A DNA stretch of 64,000 nt from positions 186,001 through 250,000 of the forward strand of contig NZ_BMGR01000003.1 in NCBI RefSeq assembly GCF_014640295.1. The letters run 5' to 3'. Within the stretch, counting starts at the first letter, position 1, and the number at the start of each line of letters is the position of its first letter. Position numbers and translations under genes: made by a program. Below the pieces are notes generated by a model that was not told the DNA's origin, did not search any database, and saw nothing but the letters and a program-made list of their open reading frames with translations. The DNA comes from Paenibacillus abyssi. Lineage in GTDB: Bacteria > Bacillota > Bacilli > Paenibacillales > Paenibacillaceae. Of the stretch, positions 33,291 to 41,007 are shown piece after piece.

Positions 33291-35543
33291 GTGGCTGAAA
33301 CGAAATCAATCGATGAAATTATAGATGGCTTGGGTGGCAAGACAGAGCTTACTCCAGAACAAAAAGCAAATCAGCAGCAGCGCATAGAAAAGCAGATTGC
33401 CGGAGAGCTGCAAATTCCGATGACAAAAGTGAAAGCGGCAGTAAGCCTGCTCGTGGAAGGGAACACGATACCATTCATTGCGCGTTACCGGAAGGAAATG
33501 ACCGGTGAGCTGGATGAGAATCAGCTGCGCAGCATCGAAGAACGATTACAATATTTAAATAACCTGGAAGACCGCAAGCGGGAAGTTATCCGGCTGATTG
33601 ACGAGCAGGGCAAGCTGACAGCCGAGCTGCGGGCGTCGATCGAGCAATCGGTCAAGCTGCAGGAAATTGAGGATCTATACCGTCCTTATCGCCAGAAGCG
33701 CAAGACCCGTGCCAGTGTCGCGAAAGAGCGCGGCTTGGAACCGTTGGCGGACTGGTTGTTCGCTCAGCCTAAGCAGGGTGAGCCGCTTGTTGAGGCGCAG
33801 AAATATATCGATGCGGACAAAGGCGTCGCTACTTCGGAGGAAGCGCTGCAGGGCGCGATGGACATTATAGCGGAGAACCTGGCGGATGATGCCAAGTATC
33901 GTGCATGGGTTCGCAAATTTACGTTTGACCAGGGACTGCTCCGTACAGAAGCGAAGGACGCTGCTGCTGAGTCGGTCTATGAGATGTATTACAGTTATCA
34001 AGAGCCTGTCCGCAAGCTGCCGCCTCATCGGATTCTGGCGATCAATCGCGGAGAACGGGAAGATATGCTGCGCGTACACCTTGATGTTCCCATAGAGCGG
34101 ATTCATGAATATTTCAACCGTCAAGTCCTGCGCAATCACACCACGCCGTCGATCGCAGCGGCGCTGGTCAGCGTGATTCAGGATGCTTACAAAAGATTGA
34201 TCGCACCTTCCATTGAAAGAGAAGTGCGCGCTGAAATGACGGAGAAAGCGGAAGAGCATGCCATTCAAATTTTTTCCGCTAATTTGCGCAATCTGCTGCT
34301 GCAGCCGCCCGTTAAGGGCAGTGTCGTACTCGGTGTCGATCCGGCATACCGCACAGGCTGTAAGCTGGCCGCAGTGGACGATACAGGCAAGCTGCTGGAG
34401 GTTGCCGTGACCTATCCGACGCCTCCGAACAATAAAGTTGCAGAAGCTGAGAAGATCATCAACGGCATCATTGACCGTTATGGGGTCAGTCTTATCGTAA
34501 TCGGCAACGGCACAGCTTCGCGAGAGACAGAGCAATTTATCGCCGGTCTGATCGCCAAGCGCAGTGGTAAAAGCGGGAATGGGCAGCAGTTGAAATATAT
34601 TATTGTCAACGAAGCCGGAGCCAGCGTATATTCGGCATCCAAGCTTGCGCAGGAAGAATTCCCCGCGCTGGATGTTGCTGAGCGCAGCGCCGTATCGATT
34701 GCCCGCCGTTTGCAGGATCCTTTGGCTGAGCTGGTAAAGATTGAACCAAAGGCCATCGGAGTCGGCCAGTATCAGCATGATGTCAGCCAGAAGCGCCTTG
34801 AAGAGAGCCTGGGAGGCGTTGTTGAATCGGCGGTTAACCATGTCGGCGTGGATGTCAATACAGCCTCGCCTTCGCTGCTATCGTATGTAGCGGGCGTAAA
34901 TGCGACGATTGCGAAGAACATTGTCAAATTCCGTGAGGAGAACGGGAAGTTCGAGAATCGTAAGCAGCTGCAGAAGGTGCCTAGGCTGGGGGCAAAGTCA
35001 TTCGAGCAGTGCATCGGTTTCTTACGCATTCCCGGCGGCAGCAACCCGCTCGACCGGACACCGATCCATCCTGAATCCTATGGCGTTGTTGACCAGTTAT
35101 TCAAAGAGTTGCGTCTGGAGCTGCAGCAGCTTGGAACGCGGGAACTGGCCGATAAGCTCTCCCAGATCGAGCCCGAGGCCGTAGCGCCGCAGCTTGGCGT
35201 CGGTGTGCCGACGCTGCGGGATATCGTGGATAGCCTGCTTCGTCCAGGCCGCGATCCGCGTGAAGAGCTTCCGCCTCCGATTTTCCATACCGATGTGCTG
35301 CAAATTGAAGATTTGAAGCCTGGCATGGAGCTGCAGGGAACGGTCCGTAACGTCATTGACTTCGGGGCATTTGTGGATATCGGAATTAAGAACGATGGTC
35401 TTGTCCATATTTCTCAGATGAGCGATCGCTTTGTCAAACATCCGATGGATGTTGTTTCCGTCGGCGACAATGTGACGGTCTGGGTGCTGAGCGTTGACCT
35501 GAAAAAAGGACGTGTCAGCTTGACGATGCGCAAGCCGGATTAG
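33291..35543 (+). CDS. tex: Tex family RNA-binding transcription accessory protein
   Basis: A 750-residue protein. The Tex N-terminal helical domain (TMTKVKAAVSLLVEGNTIPF-like, actual MTKVKAAVSLLVEGNTIPFI) leads into ARYRKEMTGELDENQLRSIE. The YqgF/RNase H-like domain (VLGVDPAYRTGCKLAAVDDT) is near residue 345, the helix-hairpin-helix region (VDVNTASPSLLSYVAGVNAT) near 520, and the C-terminal S1 domain (GTVRNVIDFGAFVDIGIKND) near 680. Tex binds nucleic acid and influences transcription elongation and RNA turnover. GTG start 33291 behind GGATGG. Full length for the family. Confidence 0.95.
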   Translation: MAETKSIDEIIDGLGGKTELTPEQKANQQQRIEKQIAGELQIPMTKVKAAVSLLVEGNTIPFIARYRKEMTGELDENQLRSIEERLQYLNNLEDRKREVIRLIDEQGKLTAELRASIEQSVKLQEIEDLYRPYRQKRKTRASVAKERGLEPLADWLFAQPKQGEPLVEAQKYIDADKGVATSEEALQGAMDIIAENLADDAKYRAWVRKFTFDQGLLRTEAKDAAAESVYEMYYSYQEPVRKLPPHRILAINRGEREDMLRVHLDVPIERIHEYFNRQVLRNHTTPSIAAALVSVIQDAYKRLIAPSIEREVRAEMTEKAEEHAIQIFSANLRNLLLQPPVKGSVVLGVDPAYRTGCKLAAVDDTGKLLEVAVTYPTPPNNKVAEAEKIINGIIDRYGVSLIVIGNGTASRETEQFIAGLIAKRSGKSGNGQQLKYIIVNEAGASVYSASKLAQEEFPALDVAERSAVSIARRLQDPLAELVKIEPKAIGVGQYQHDVSQKRLEESLGGVVESAVNHVGVDVNTASPSLLSYVAGVNATIAKNIVKFREENGKFENRKQLQKVPRLGAKSFEQCIGFLRIPGGSNPLDRTPIHPESYGVVDQLFKELRLELQQLGTRELADKLSQIEPEAVAPQLGVGVPTLRDIVDSLLRPGRDPREELPPPIFHTDVLQIEDLKPGMELQGTVRNVIDFGAFVDIGIKNDGLVHISQMSDRFVKHPMDVVSVGDNVTVWVLSVDLKKGRVSLTMRKPD

Positions 35544-35666
35544 ACATTGCTTTCAAGGGGAGCAGCTGGAAAAACTGGCTGTTCTTCTTGAACAATATGC
35601 AGGATTTCGGGAACATTTTAGAGTATCCTTAACATAAAGTTCTCATGGGAAGAGGGGGACAAACGA

Positions 35667-36101
35667 ATGAAAATAGATCGATGTTCAGGATCGCCAAACC
35701 ATAAATGGTACGGGTTGTCGCTGCAGGCGATGGTTGTCATGACACGCAGCGATTGCACCTGTTCAAGCTCGGAGATTGCCGGTTTGCTTCACTCCGAGGC
35801 GACGCTGCTGCGGCGCGTGCTTGCAAAGCTGGCGAAGGAAAATCTGCTGGAAACTCGCGAGGGCCGCGAGGGCGGATACCGGCTAAAGAAGCCGGCGGAT
35901 GAAATTACGTTAGCCGATGTCTATTGCGCGCTTCAAGTCGGAGATCCGCTGTGCAACGGAATGATCGATACGACTGGATTTCACCCTTTTGGGCAGGAGA
36001 TGAAGGCGGCATTTGCCGACATTACATCAGAGATCGATCAGCAAATTGTTAGCGTGCTGGAGCGATACACAATTGCTGACTTGGCGGAAAGAACGAAGTG
36101 A
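35667..36101 (+). CDS. Rrf2 family transcriptional regulator
   Basis: A 144-residue winged-helix repressor-type protein. The DNA-binding part includes CSSSEIAGLLHSEATLLRRV and the wing LLETREGREGGYRLKKPADE, followed by ITLADVYCALQVGDPL. Five Cys are present (one near residue 6, a pair in DCTCSS, and one each in VYCAL and PLCNG), but not in the CX5CX6-7C spacing of IscR/NsrR cluster binders, so a thiol switch is more likely than an Fe-S cluster (inference). A GAGGGGG site precedes the ATG. It lies 214 bases before a nitroreductase whose leader holds several dyads. Confidence 0.88.
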   Translation: MKIDRCSGSPNHKWYGLSLQAMVVMTRSDCTCSSSEIAGLLHSEATLLRRVLAKLAKENLLETREGREGGYRLKKPADEITLADVYCALQVGDPLCNGMIDTTGFHPFGQEMKAAFADITSEIDQQIVSVLERYTIADLAERTK

Positions 36102-36111
36102 ACGGAGGGTG

Positions 36112-36286
36112 TTGACATTTCGTTTAGCCCGCCCTATACTGTGCAATATATACAACAGTTAGTGTTGTTTTGTTTTTAATTTATATAACTGTGATGGTTT
36201 TACCACAGAATAACAGGATGGGTTCCCTGTTATAGTCGGCATTGGAGACTTATTTTTTAGTTATAACTGTGCTAAAAATTACACAG
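36112..36286 (+). promoter_or_regulatory. nitroreductase promoter with an array of dyads (probable Rrf2 operators)
   Basis: A very good sigma-A promoter, TTGACA then 17 bases then TATACT, starts near 36113. Downstream lie four dyads: ACAACA (36152-36157)/TGTTGT (36163-36168); CTGTG (36189-36193)/CACAG (36204-36208); ATAACAGG (36210-36217)/CCTGTTAT (36226-36233); CTGTG (36267-36271)/CACAG (36282-36286). The two CTGTG/CACAG dyads share TAACTGTG and a 10-base spacer. Confidence 0.65.
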
Positions 36287-36315
36287 AACTTCTGGTCCAG
36301 ACAAAGGAGGACAAC

Positions 36316-36957
36316 ATGATGCAAACCCAAGTGGAAAATAAACAAGACTTTTCATCGGTTATTCGGGATCGCCATTCGGTCAGAAGTTATGACCCATCCC
36401 ATGAAATTTCGGAGCAGGAAATGAAGGAATTGCTTGGCGATGCGATTCTTGCGCCATCATCGAATAATTTACAGCCTTGGCGGTTTCTTGTCATTCAGAG
36501 CAAGGAGTTGAAAGCAAAGCTGCTGCCCATTGCATACAATCAACAGCAGGTTGTAGAAGCATCGGCTATCGTGGCTGTGTTTGCAGACATGGAGGCGTAT
36601 AAGCAAGCGGAGACCATCTATGGACGCGCGGTTGAAGCAGGTTACATGACAGAGGCGACGAAGGATGCTTTCGTAACACGCCTTACAGGGGCTTATGAAG
36701 GAAAGCCGGAAGTATACCGTGAGACAGCATTGATAGATGGAGGCCTCGTCTCTATGCAGCTTATGCTGGCGGCAAAGGCCAGGGGATACGATACCGTGCC
36801 TATGGGCGGATACGATAAGGCGCAGTTTGTCCAAGCCTTTGAGGTGCCCGGGCATTACGTGCCGGTCATGCTGATTGCCGTAGGTAAAGCAGCGAAGCCA
36901 GGCCACGCTACAACTCGTCTGACGGTCGACGAAGTTGCTTATTTCAATACGTTCTAA
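36316..36957 (+). CDS. nitroreductase family protein
   Basis: A 213-residue FMN-dependent NAD(P)H oxidoreductase of the nitroreductase superfamily. The FMN phosphate contact IRDRHSVRSYD is near residue 15-25, the core LAPSSNNLQPWRFLVIQS near 45-62, and MGGYDKAQFVQAFEVPGHYV near 165. GGAGGACAAC precedes ATG 36316 (36319 also possible). The adjacent Rrf2 regulator and the dyad-rich leader indicate a tightly regulated, probably electrophile- or quinone-responsive gene (inference). Confidence 0.92.
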   Translation: MMQTQVENKQDFSSVIRDRHSVRSYDPSHEISEQEMKELLGDAILAPSSNNLQPWRFLVIQSKELKAKLLPIAYNQQQVVEASAIVAVFADMEAYKQAETIYGRAVEAGYMTEATKDAFVTRLTGAYEGKPEVYRETALIDGGLVSMQLMLAAKARGYDTVPMGGYDKAQFVQAFEVPGHYVPVMLIAVGKAAKPGHATTRLTVDEVAYFNTF

Positions 36958-36967
36958 TCGTTGATAT

Positions 36968-37011
36968 AAAAAAGCCAATGATTTCTCTACGGGAGAGATC
37001 ACTGGCTTTTT
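36968..37011 (+). terminator. intrinsic terminator after the nitroreductase
   Basis: AAAAAAGCCA (36968-36977) pairs with TGGCTTTTT (37003-37011); the stem continues inward with TCTCT/GAGAGA. The following 240 bases to the next gene show nothing further. Confidence 0.85.
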
Positions 37012-37249
37012 CTTGTCATGGCATGAATCCAGCTGAATGCTGATCGGCCGGTTGGGATTTTGTACGGTAAAAAAACCAGCAATCGTTAAGAAGTCGGATC
37101 TGCCGGCGGTCCTTCTTCAGAAATGCGCGCATTAATTGGTTACAAAGCCATTGCGGCATACGAATCGCCCTCCTCCGGAATCGGATGTATGATTAAGCAT
37201 ATGGAGTTGGGCGAATGTCCGTGCAGGTCCAAGAGGACGCTTTTTGCAG

Positions 37250-37603
37250 TTACATGTCCATTTCTTCTTCATACCACTGCTCAAGCTGCGCTTGCAGGGC
37301 ACGAATTTCGGTCAATAAGGAAATCAGCGGGTATGATTTTTCCTGAATACCGGAGAAGTCCTTCTCCAGCGCATTCATATAATCCAAACCGCCAGTTACG
37401 GTGATGGATGGGCTGTGCAGCTCCAAATCCGCGCATTCGGCAATCGCATAGGGAAGCCGGGGCACGTTGTCCGCTGTCAGCTTATCGATCTCTTTATGCA
37501 GCCTCAGATTGAGCGCGCTTAGCTGGTAAGCGTGAGAGGCGGGCATTTCCACCACGGAGATGGCTGCATCGCTCTTCATGATTATGTAGCGCATTGTAGG
37601 CAT
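37250..37603 (-). CDS. hypothetical protein
   Basis: A 117-residue, mainly helical, acidic protein. Segments: SVVEMPASHAYQLSALNLRL, LHKEIDKLTADNVPRLPYAI, and a C-terminal coil LLTEIRALQAQLEQWYEEEM. No membrane segment or known motif. The frame is open to a TTG at 37624, but ATG 37603 behind GAGGGGAG gives the more natural start. Divergent from the SprT-like gene. Not recognised; it may be a clade-specific protein. Confidence 0.7.
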   Translation of the reverse strand: MPTMRYIIMKSDAAISVVEMPASHAYQLSALNLRLHKEIDKLTADNVPRLPYAIAECADLELHSPSITVTGGLDYMNALEKDFSGIQEKSYPLISLLTEIRALQAQLEQWYEEEMDM

Positions 37604-37707
37604 ATGTAAATTGACTCCCCTCAAATTCTAATCTAATACACATAAATACTACTTGACAGTGTAGCGCAAAAAGCCTTATAAATTCAAGTAGTTGGGGGAG
37701 AATAACC

Positions 37708-38190
37708 ATGAATGATGAAATGCTGCAAGCTTGGGTGGAGAAGGTATCGCTCGAATCGTTCGGGCTGGCTTTCCGTCACCGGGCTACGTTTAATCCGAGG
37801 CTGCGGACAACGGGCGGCCGATATTTCACCAAATCTCATAATATCGAGATCAATCCACACCAGTTGGAAAGCTTCGGGGCGGAAGAAACCGAGAAGATTA
37901 TAAAACATGAATTATGCCACTATCACCTTCATATTTTAAAGCGGGGGTATCAGCATAAGGATGCAGATTTTAAAAGGCTGTTGGCCAAGGTCGGAGGTAC
38001 GCGGTTTTGCAATTCTCTGCCCGGAAGCCGCACGGAAAGGCGTGTGCAGCCCTATCGATATAAGCTCGTATGCAAGAAATGCGGCCTGGAATATTTGCGC
38101 AAGCGTAAGCTGGATCCACGGAGATATGCGTGCGGCAAATGCAGCGGAAAATTATTATTAATCACGCTTGACATTAAAAACGAATCGTGA
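37708..38190 (+). CDS. SprT-like family metallopeptidase-type protein
   Basis: A 160-residue protein with an SprT-like domain. The zinc metallopeptidase motif HELCHYHLHIL (HExxH with a third His) lies near residue 70. The C-terminal zinc ribbon has Cys pairs in LVCKKCGLEYLRKRKL and YACGKCSGKLL. SprT-like proteins in eukaryotes (Spartan) cut DNA-protein crosslinks; the bacterial role is unknown. A GGGGGAG site precedes the ATG at 37708. It is followed directly by the tRNA promoter. Confidence 0.92.
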   Translation: MNDEMLQAWVEKVSLESFGLAFRHRATFNPRLRTTGGRYFTKSHNIEINPHQLESFGAEETEKIIKHELCHYHLHILKRGYQHKDADFKRLLAKVGGTRFCNSLPGSRTERRVQPYRYKLVCKKCGLEYLRKRKLDPRRYACGKCSGKLLLITLDIKNES

Positions 38191-38201
38191 TAAATTATTT
38201 C

Positions 38202-38230
38202 TTGTCACTTTAAGTGATCGAGTTTATATT
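38202..38230 (+). promoter_or_regulatory. tRNA cluster promoter
   Basis: TTGTCA (38202-38207), 17 bases, TATATT (38225-38230), ending eight bases before tRNA-Asn. Confidence 0.75.
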
Positions 38231-38238
38231 GTAGACGT

Positions 38239-38314
38239 TCCCTGATAGCTCAGTTGGTAGAGCACTCGACTGTTAATCGAGTTGTCACAGGTTCGAGTCC
38301 TGTTCGGGGAGCCA
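38239..38314 (+). tRNA. tRNA-Asn (GTT)
   Basis: 76 bases including an encoded CCA. Acceptor TCCCTGA/TCGGGGA pairs, D-loop AGCTCAGTTGGTAGAGC, anticodon GTT in the loop CTGTTAA, and T-arm ACAGGTTCGAGTCCTGT are all present. Confidence 0.95.
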
Positions 38315-38319
38315 TTCAT

Positions 38320-38410
38320 GGAGAGATACCCAAGTGGCTCAAGGGGACCCTCTGCTAAGGGGTTAGACTGCGCAAGTGGTGCGAGGGTTCGAATCCCTCT
38401 CTCTCCGCCA
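38320..38410 (+). tRNA. tRNA-Ser (GCT)
   Basis: 91 bases with encoded CCA and the long variable arm of class II tRNAs. Acceptor GGAGAGA/TCTCTCC; anticodon GCT in CTGCTAA; T-arm GAGGGTTCGAATCCCTC. Confidence 0.95.
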
Positions 38411-38424
38411 TATTTTACGAAAAC

Positions 38425-38447
38425 GGACGGGCCGTTTCAACGGTCCT
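38425..38447 (+). terminator. weak terminator-like hairpin after tRNA-Ser
   Basis: GGACGGGCCGTT pairs with AACGGTCC through a three-base bulge, then five T. It divides the cluster into an Asn-Ser unit and a later Glu-Lys unit. Confidence 0.45.
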
Positions 38448-38535
38448 TTTTGTTTGCCTGATTGATGCGAAAAAAAGATTGATTTTCGGGTATATAATGG
38501 AAGAAATTTTTTCAAAGAAAGATGAAAAAAAGGAC

Positions 38536-38564
38536 TTGCTATCGTCTCGGATTTCAGATATAAT
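38536..38564 (+). promoter_or_regulatory. promoter for tRNA-Glu and tRNA-Lys
   Basis: TTGCTA (38536-38541), 17 bases, TATAAT (38559-38564), 45 bases before tRNA-Glu. Confidence 0.7.
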
Positions 38565-38608
38565 CATTTTTGTTGTCATCAGAGAGCACTTACACATTCA
38601 TGAATTAT

Positions 38609-38683
38609 GGCCCGTTGGTCAAGGGGTTAAGACACCTCCCTTTCACGGAGGTAACAGGGGTTCGAATCCCCTACGGGTCACCA
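38609..38683 (+). tRNA. tRNA-Glu (TTC)
   Basis: 75 bases with encoded CCA. Acceptor GGCCCGT/ACGGGTC, D-loop GTCAAGGGGTTAAGAC, anticodon TTC in CTTTCAC, and T-arm AGGGGTTCGAATCCCCT. Confidence 0.95.
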
Positions 38684-38684
38684 T

Positions 38685-38760
38685 GAGCCATTAGCTCAGT
38701 TGGTAGAGCACCTGACTTTTAATCAGGGTGTCGTAGGTTCGAGTCCTACATGGCTCACCA
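38685..38760 (+). tRNA. tRNA-Lys (TTT)
   Basis: 76 bases with encoded CCA, starting two bases after tRNA-Glu. Acceptor GAGCCAT/ATGGCTC, anticodon TTT in CTTTTAA, T-arm GTAGGTTCGAGTCCTAC. Confidence 0.95.
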
Positions 38761-38761
38761 T

Positions 38762-38791
38762 TTGCTTCTTCCTCAGTCGCAGATGTATAAT
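38762..38791 (+). promoter_or_regulatory. possible promoter for tRNA-Leu
   Basis: TTGCTT (38762-38767), 18 bases, TATAAT (38786-38791), 18 bases before tRNA-Leu. Confidence 0.6.
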
Positions 38792-38808
38792 AAGCAAGTA
38801 ACAAGCAT

Positions 38809-38894
38809 GCGGTCGTGGTGGAATGGCAGACACGCTATCTTGAGGGGGTAGTGGGTGTATACCCGTGGAGGTTCGAGTCCTCTCGACCGCACCA
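38809..38894 (+). tRNA. tRNA-Leu (GAG)
   Basis: 86 bases with encoded CCA and a class II variable arm (GGGTGTATACCC). Acceptor GCGGTCG/CGACCGC; anticodon GAG in the loop CTTGAGG, reading CUC and CUU. Confidence 0.95.
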
Positions 38895-38906
38895 TACATA
38901 ACAACG

Positions 38907-38935
38907 AAAAAGCCTTGATATCCAAGGCTTTTTTT
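38907..38935. terminator. terminator of the tRNA cluster
   Basis: AGCCTTG (38911-38917) pairs with CAAGGCT (38923-38929), flanked by A and T runs. It stands between tRNA-Leu and the converging kinase gene and can serve both. Confidence 0.88.
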
Positions 38936-38965
38936 GTTCTTTTGAGAATATGCATTTCTTGAATA

Positions 38966-40549
38966 TCATGCATCCATTACTGGTGAATAAGCAGGCAAAT
39001 AAATATCTACCGTTGTTCCATTATCCACCTCGCTATGGATGAGAATCTCTCCATTATGCTCCTGTACAATTTTGTAACTCATCATTAAGCCTAGCCCTGT
39101 ACCTTTTTCCTTTGTACTGTAGAACGGCTCACCCAAATGCTTGAGGCGATCGGCAGCGATCCCGCAGCCGTGGTCGATGAAACGGATAAGCACCTTATGA
39201 TCTACTGTTTTGCATTGAATGGAGACGATGCCTCTTTTTTGCATCGCTTCCATTGCATTTTTGACGACATTGATAAATACTTGTGTTAATCGCTGCTCAT
39301 CGCAGTATATGCTGGGCATATGTTCTTCAAAATGCAATTCAATGGACATCTCCATAAGGCGTGCTTCGTATTTAAGCAGCTTCTTCATACGAAGCAATAA
39401 GGGAACCACCGCTTTTTTCTCTAATTGCACGGCTTGTGGTTGGGATAACACCAAAAACTCACTCGTGATCGATTCGATGCGAAGTAACTCTTCTTTCATA
39501 ATATTGAAATAATCTTGGTTGTCGCTGTCTTTGCTTAATATTTGTAAAAATCCTTTCAACGTTGTCAAAGGATTTCTAATTTCGTGAGCCACTCCAGCAG
39601 CTAATTGTCCTACCGTTTTTAATTTGTCTGCTCTTCTCCATAATTCATTTAATTGCTTTTTCTTTTCAATATTTTTAAATATGACAACAGCTCCAGTAAC
39701 TTGACCCTCCTGTACAATAGGGGTGCTGACATATTCGACCGGGAACGAAGTGCCGTCTTTTCTCCAGAAGATATCCTCAGCGACTTCTATCACTACGCCG
39801 TCCTTGAACGATTGATAAATAGGGAACTCCTTTTTTTTATAAGAAGCCCCATCTATTTTTGGATTATGAAGAATGATCTCACTATTACGATTTAACATCT
39901 CTTCACTTGAAAATCCGGTCATTTTTTCCGCTGCTTGATTCCAGATGGTTGTATTTAAATTCTGATCAAATCCATAAATGCCTTCTCCTAATGATTGAAT
40001 CAGCAGTTCCTTCTCTTTATTGAGCCGATCAATGCTGCGCACGGCCAAGCGGAGCTCCATCTCGTCCATGACGATTTGAGAGAGGGTCTTAAGGATATTG
40101 AGCTCCTGATCGCTTATCGTACGCGGGTGAAGGTCAATGACACACAATACGCCCAGATTATAACTGTCATGGGTATTCAGCGGGATGCCGGCATAAAAGC
40201 GGAAACCCATCTCTCCCGCCACCAGCGGATTGGAGAGTGATCGAGGATCAATGCTGGCATCGGTAAGGACATAGGGGATCCCCTCAAGGATGGCTGAAGC
40301 ACAGAGTCCCGGATCCCTGTCAATCTCTTGAACGCTCAATCCATGATGAGACTTAAACCATATCCGATCCGTATCCACTAAACTGACGATTGCGATCGGC
40401 ACATTTAAGAGCTGGGCAGCGAGGGCTGTAATCCGGTCGAAAGCCCCATCAGGGGGTGTATCCAGTATCTGATACCGCTGCAAAGCCTTTATACGTTTCC
40501 ACTCGTTTTCAGGATGGAATGAAGATTGCTGTGAATGGTCTACGGGCAT
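38966..40549 (-). CDS. soluble GAF-PAS sensor histidine kinase
   Basis: A 527-residue kinase with no transmembrane helix. A GAF domain (about 20-165) begins RIKALQRYQILDTPPDGAFD and includes GFRFYAGIPLNTHDSYNLGV. A PAS domain (about 180-300) includes GIYGFDQNLNTTIWNQAAEK. HisKA has the phospho-His in AAGVAHEIRNPLTTLKGFL near residue 325, and the ATPase domain has DHGCGIAADRLKHLGEPFYS and TGLGLMMSYKIV. The HisKA is like the KinA-E kinases of sporulation. No response regulator is adjacent. AAGGAGG precedes ATG 40549. A c-di-GMP-I riboswitch and terminator lie in its leader. Confidence 0.92.
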   Translation of the reverse strand: MPVDHSQQSSFHPENEWKRIKALQRYQILDTPPDGAFDRITALAAQLLNVPIAIVSLVDTDRIWFKSHHGLSVQEIDRDPGLCASAILEGIPYVLTDASIDPRSLSNPLVAGEMGFRFYAGIPLNTHDSYNLGVLCVIDLHPRTISDQELNILKTLSQIVMDEMELRLAVRSIDRLNKEKELLIQSLGEGIYGFDQNLNTTIWNQAAEKMTGFSSEEMLNRNSEIILHNPKIDGASYKKKEFPIYQSFKDGVVIEVAEDIFWRKDGTSFPVEYVSTPIVQEGQVTGAVVIFKNIEKKKQLNELWRRADKLKTVGQLAAGVAHEIRNPLTTLKGFLQILSKDSDNQDYFNIMKEELLRIESITSEFLVLSQPQAVQLEKKAVVPLLLRMKKLLKYEARLMEMSIELHFEEHMPSIYCDEQRLTQVFINVVKNAMEAMQKRGIVSIQCKTVDHKVLIRFIDHGCGIAADRLKHLGEPFYSTKEKGTGLGLMMSYKIVQEHNGEILIHSEVDNGTTVDIYLPAYSPVMDA

Positions 40550-40621
40550 AATTAGAATGCCTCCTTCCTGATTTATGGAATTCACTTATTCGAGTTCGAT
40601 ATGAATGCGTTTTCAACCGGA

Positions 40622-40660
40622 TATAAAAATAAAAACATCATGAAAAAAGTGATGTTTTTA
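40622..40660 (-). terminator. attenuator terminator of the c-di-GMP riboswitch
   Basis: On the reverse strand, AAAAACATCA pairs with TGATGTTTTT (40650-40659 with 40631-40640), and the T run continues into TTTTTATTTTTAT. It lies between the aptamer and the kinase start, as expected for an expression platform. Confidence 0.75.
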
Positions 40661-40671
40661 GACGTTCATCA

Positions 40672-40762
40672 CACATTTGGTAACTTGGCAGCCATAGAAT
40701 GATCTTCCTTAGGCCCATAGTTTTGCGTCCCTAATTTTCAGTAGGTTTGCCGTTTCAATAGC
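40672..40762 (-). promoter_or_regulatory. cyclic di-GMP-I (GEMM) riboswitch aptamer
   Basis: Read on the reverse strand it has the GEMM-I core in order: GGCAAACC, a hairpin TACTGAAAATTA with a GNRA-type loop (GAAA), GGGACGCAAA, GGGCCTAA, then GGAAGATCATTC, TATGGCTGCC and TTACC. The GGGACGCAAA and GCCTAA segments are the ligand-binding hallmarks. It is followed by a terminator and the sensor kinase gene, so c-di-GMP should set transcription of that kinase. ON or OFF polarity cannot be read with certainty. Confidence 0.88.
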
Positions 40763-40850
40763 GTATTATGTCGATCAAGTTATTTTTATTATATTTGTGT
40801 TTTACAAACTTTACAATAAACTTTTACAAAAACTGGTTCAACTAGTTAAG

Positions 40851-40988
40851 ATGAACGAAAAGTCCAGCTCACTATATCTTCATGTTATCCATGAGCCAGA
40901 GGAAAGGGTAAAGCGTATTGAAGTCAACTTGCTTGAATTGGCGAGCGAAGGTTTGATTGTATTTTATGATAAGATTGTTTTAACGTAA
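40851..40988 (+). CDS. doubtful small ORF
   Basis: A 45-residue frame (MNEKSSSLYLHVIHEPEERV and on to FYDKIVLT); the frame is open from 40797. The end LLELASEGLIVFYDKIVLT reads like a winged-helix wing, so it may be a remnant of a regulator. There is no ribosome binding site before either ATG. Its stop is 20 bases before the next gene. Confidence 0.3.
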   Translation: MNEKSSSLYLHVIHEPEERVKRIEVNLLELASEGLIVFYDKIVLT

Positions 40989-41007
40989 CATTTTGGGAGG
41001 GAAAGGG

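Noticed and set aside
33675-34841. 388-codon reverse ORF inside tex
   Set aside because: Shadow of tex; no family features and no ribosome binding site.
38415-38597. 60-codon reverse ORF between tRNA-Ser and tRNA-Glu
   Set aside because: Lies over a promoter for the tRNA genes, is low in complexity and has no ribosome binding site.
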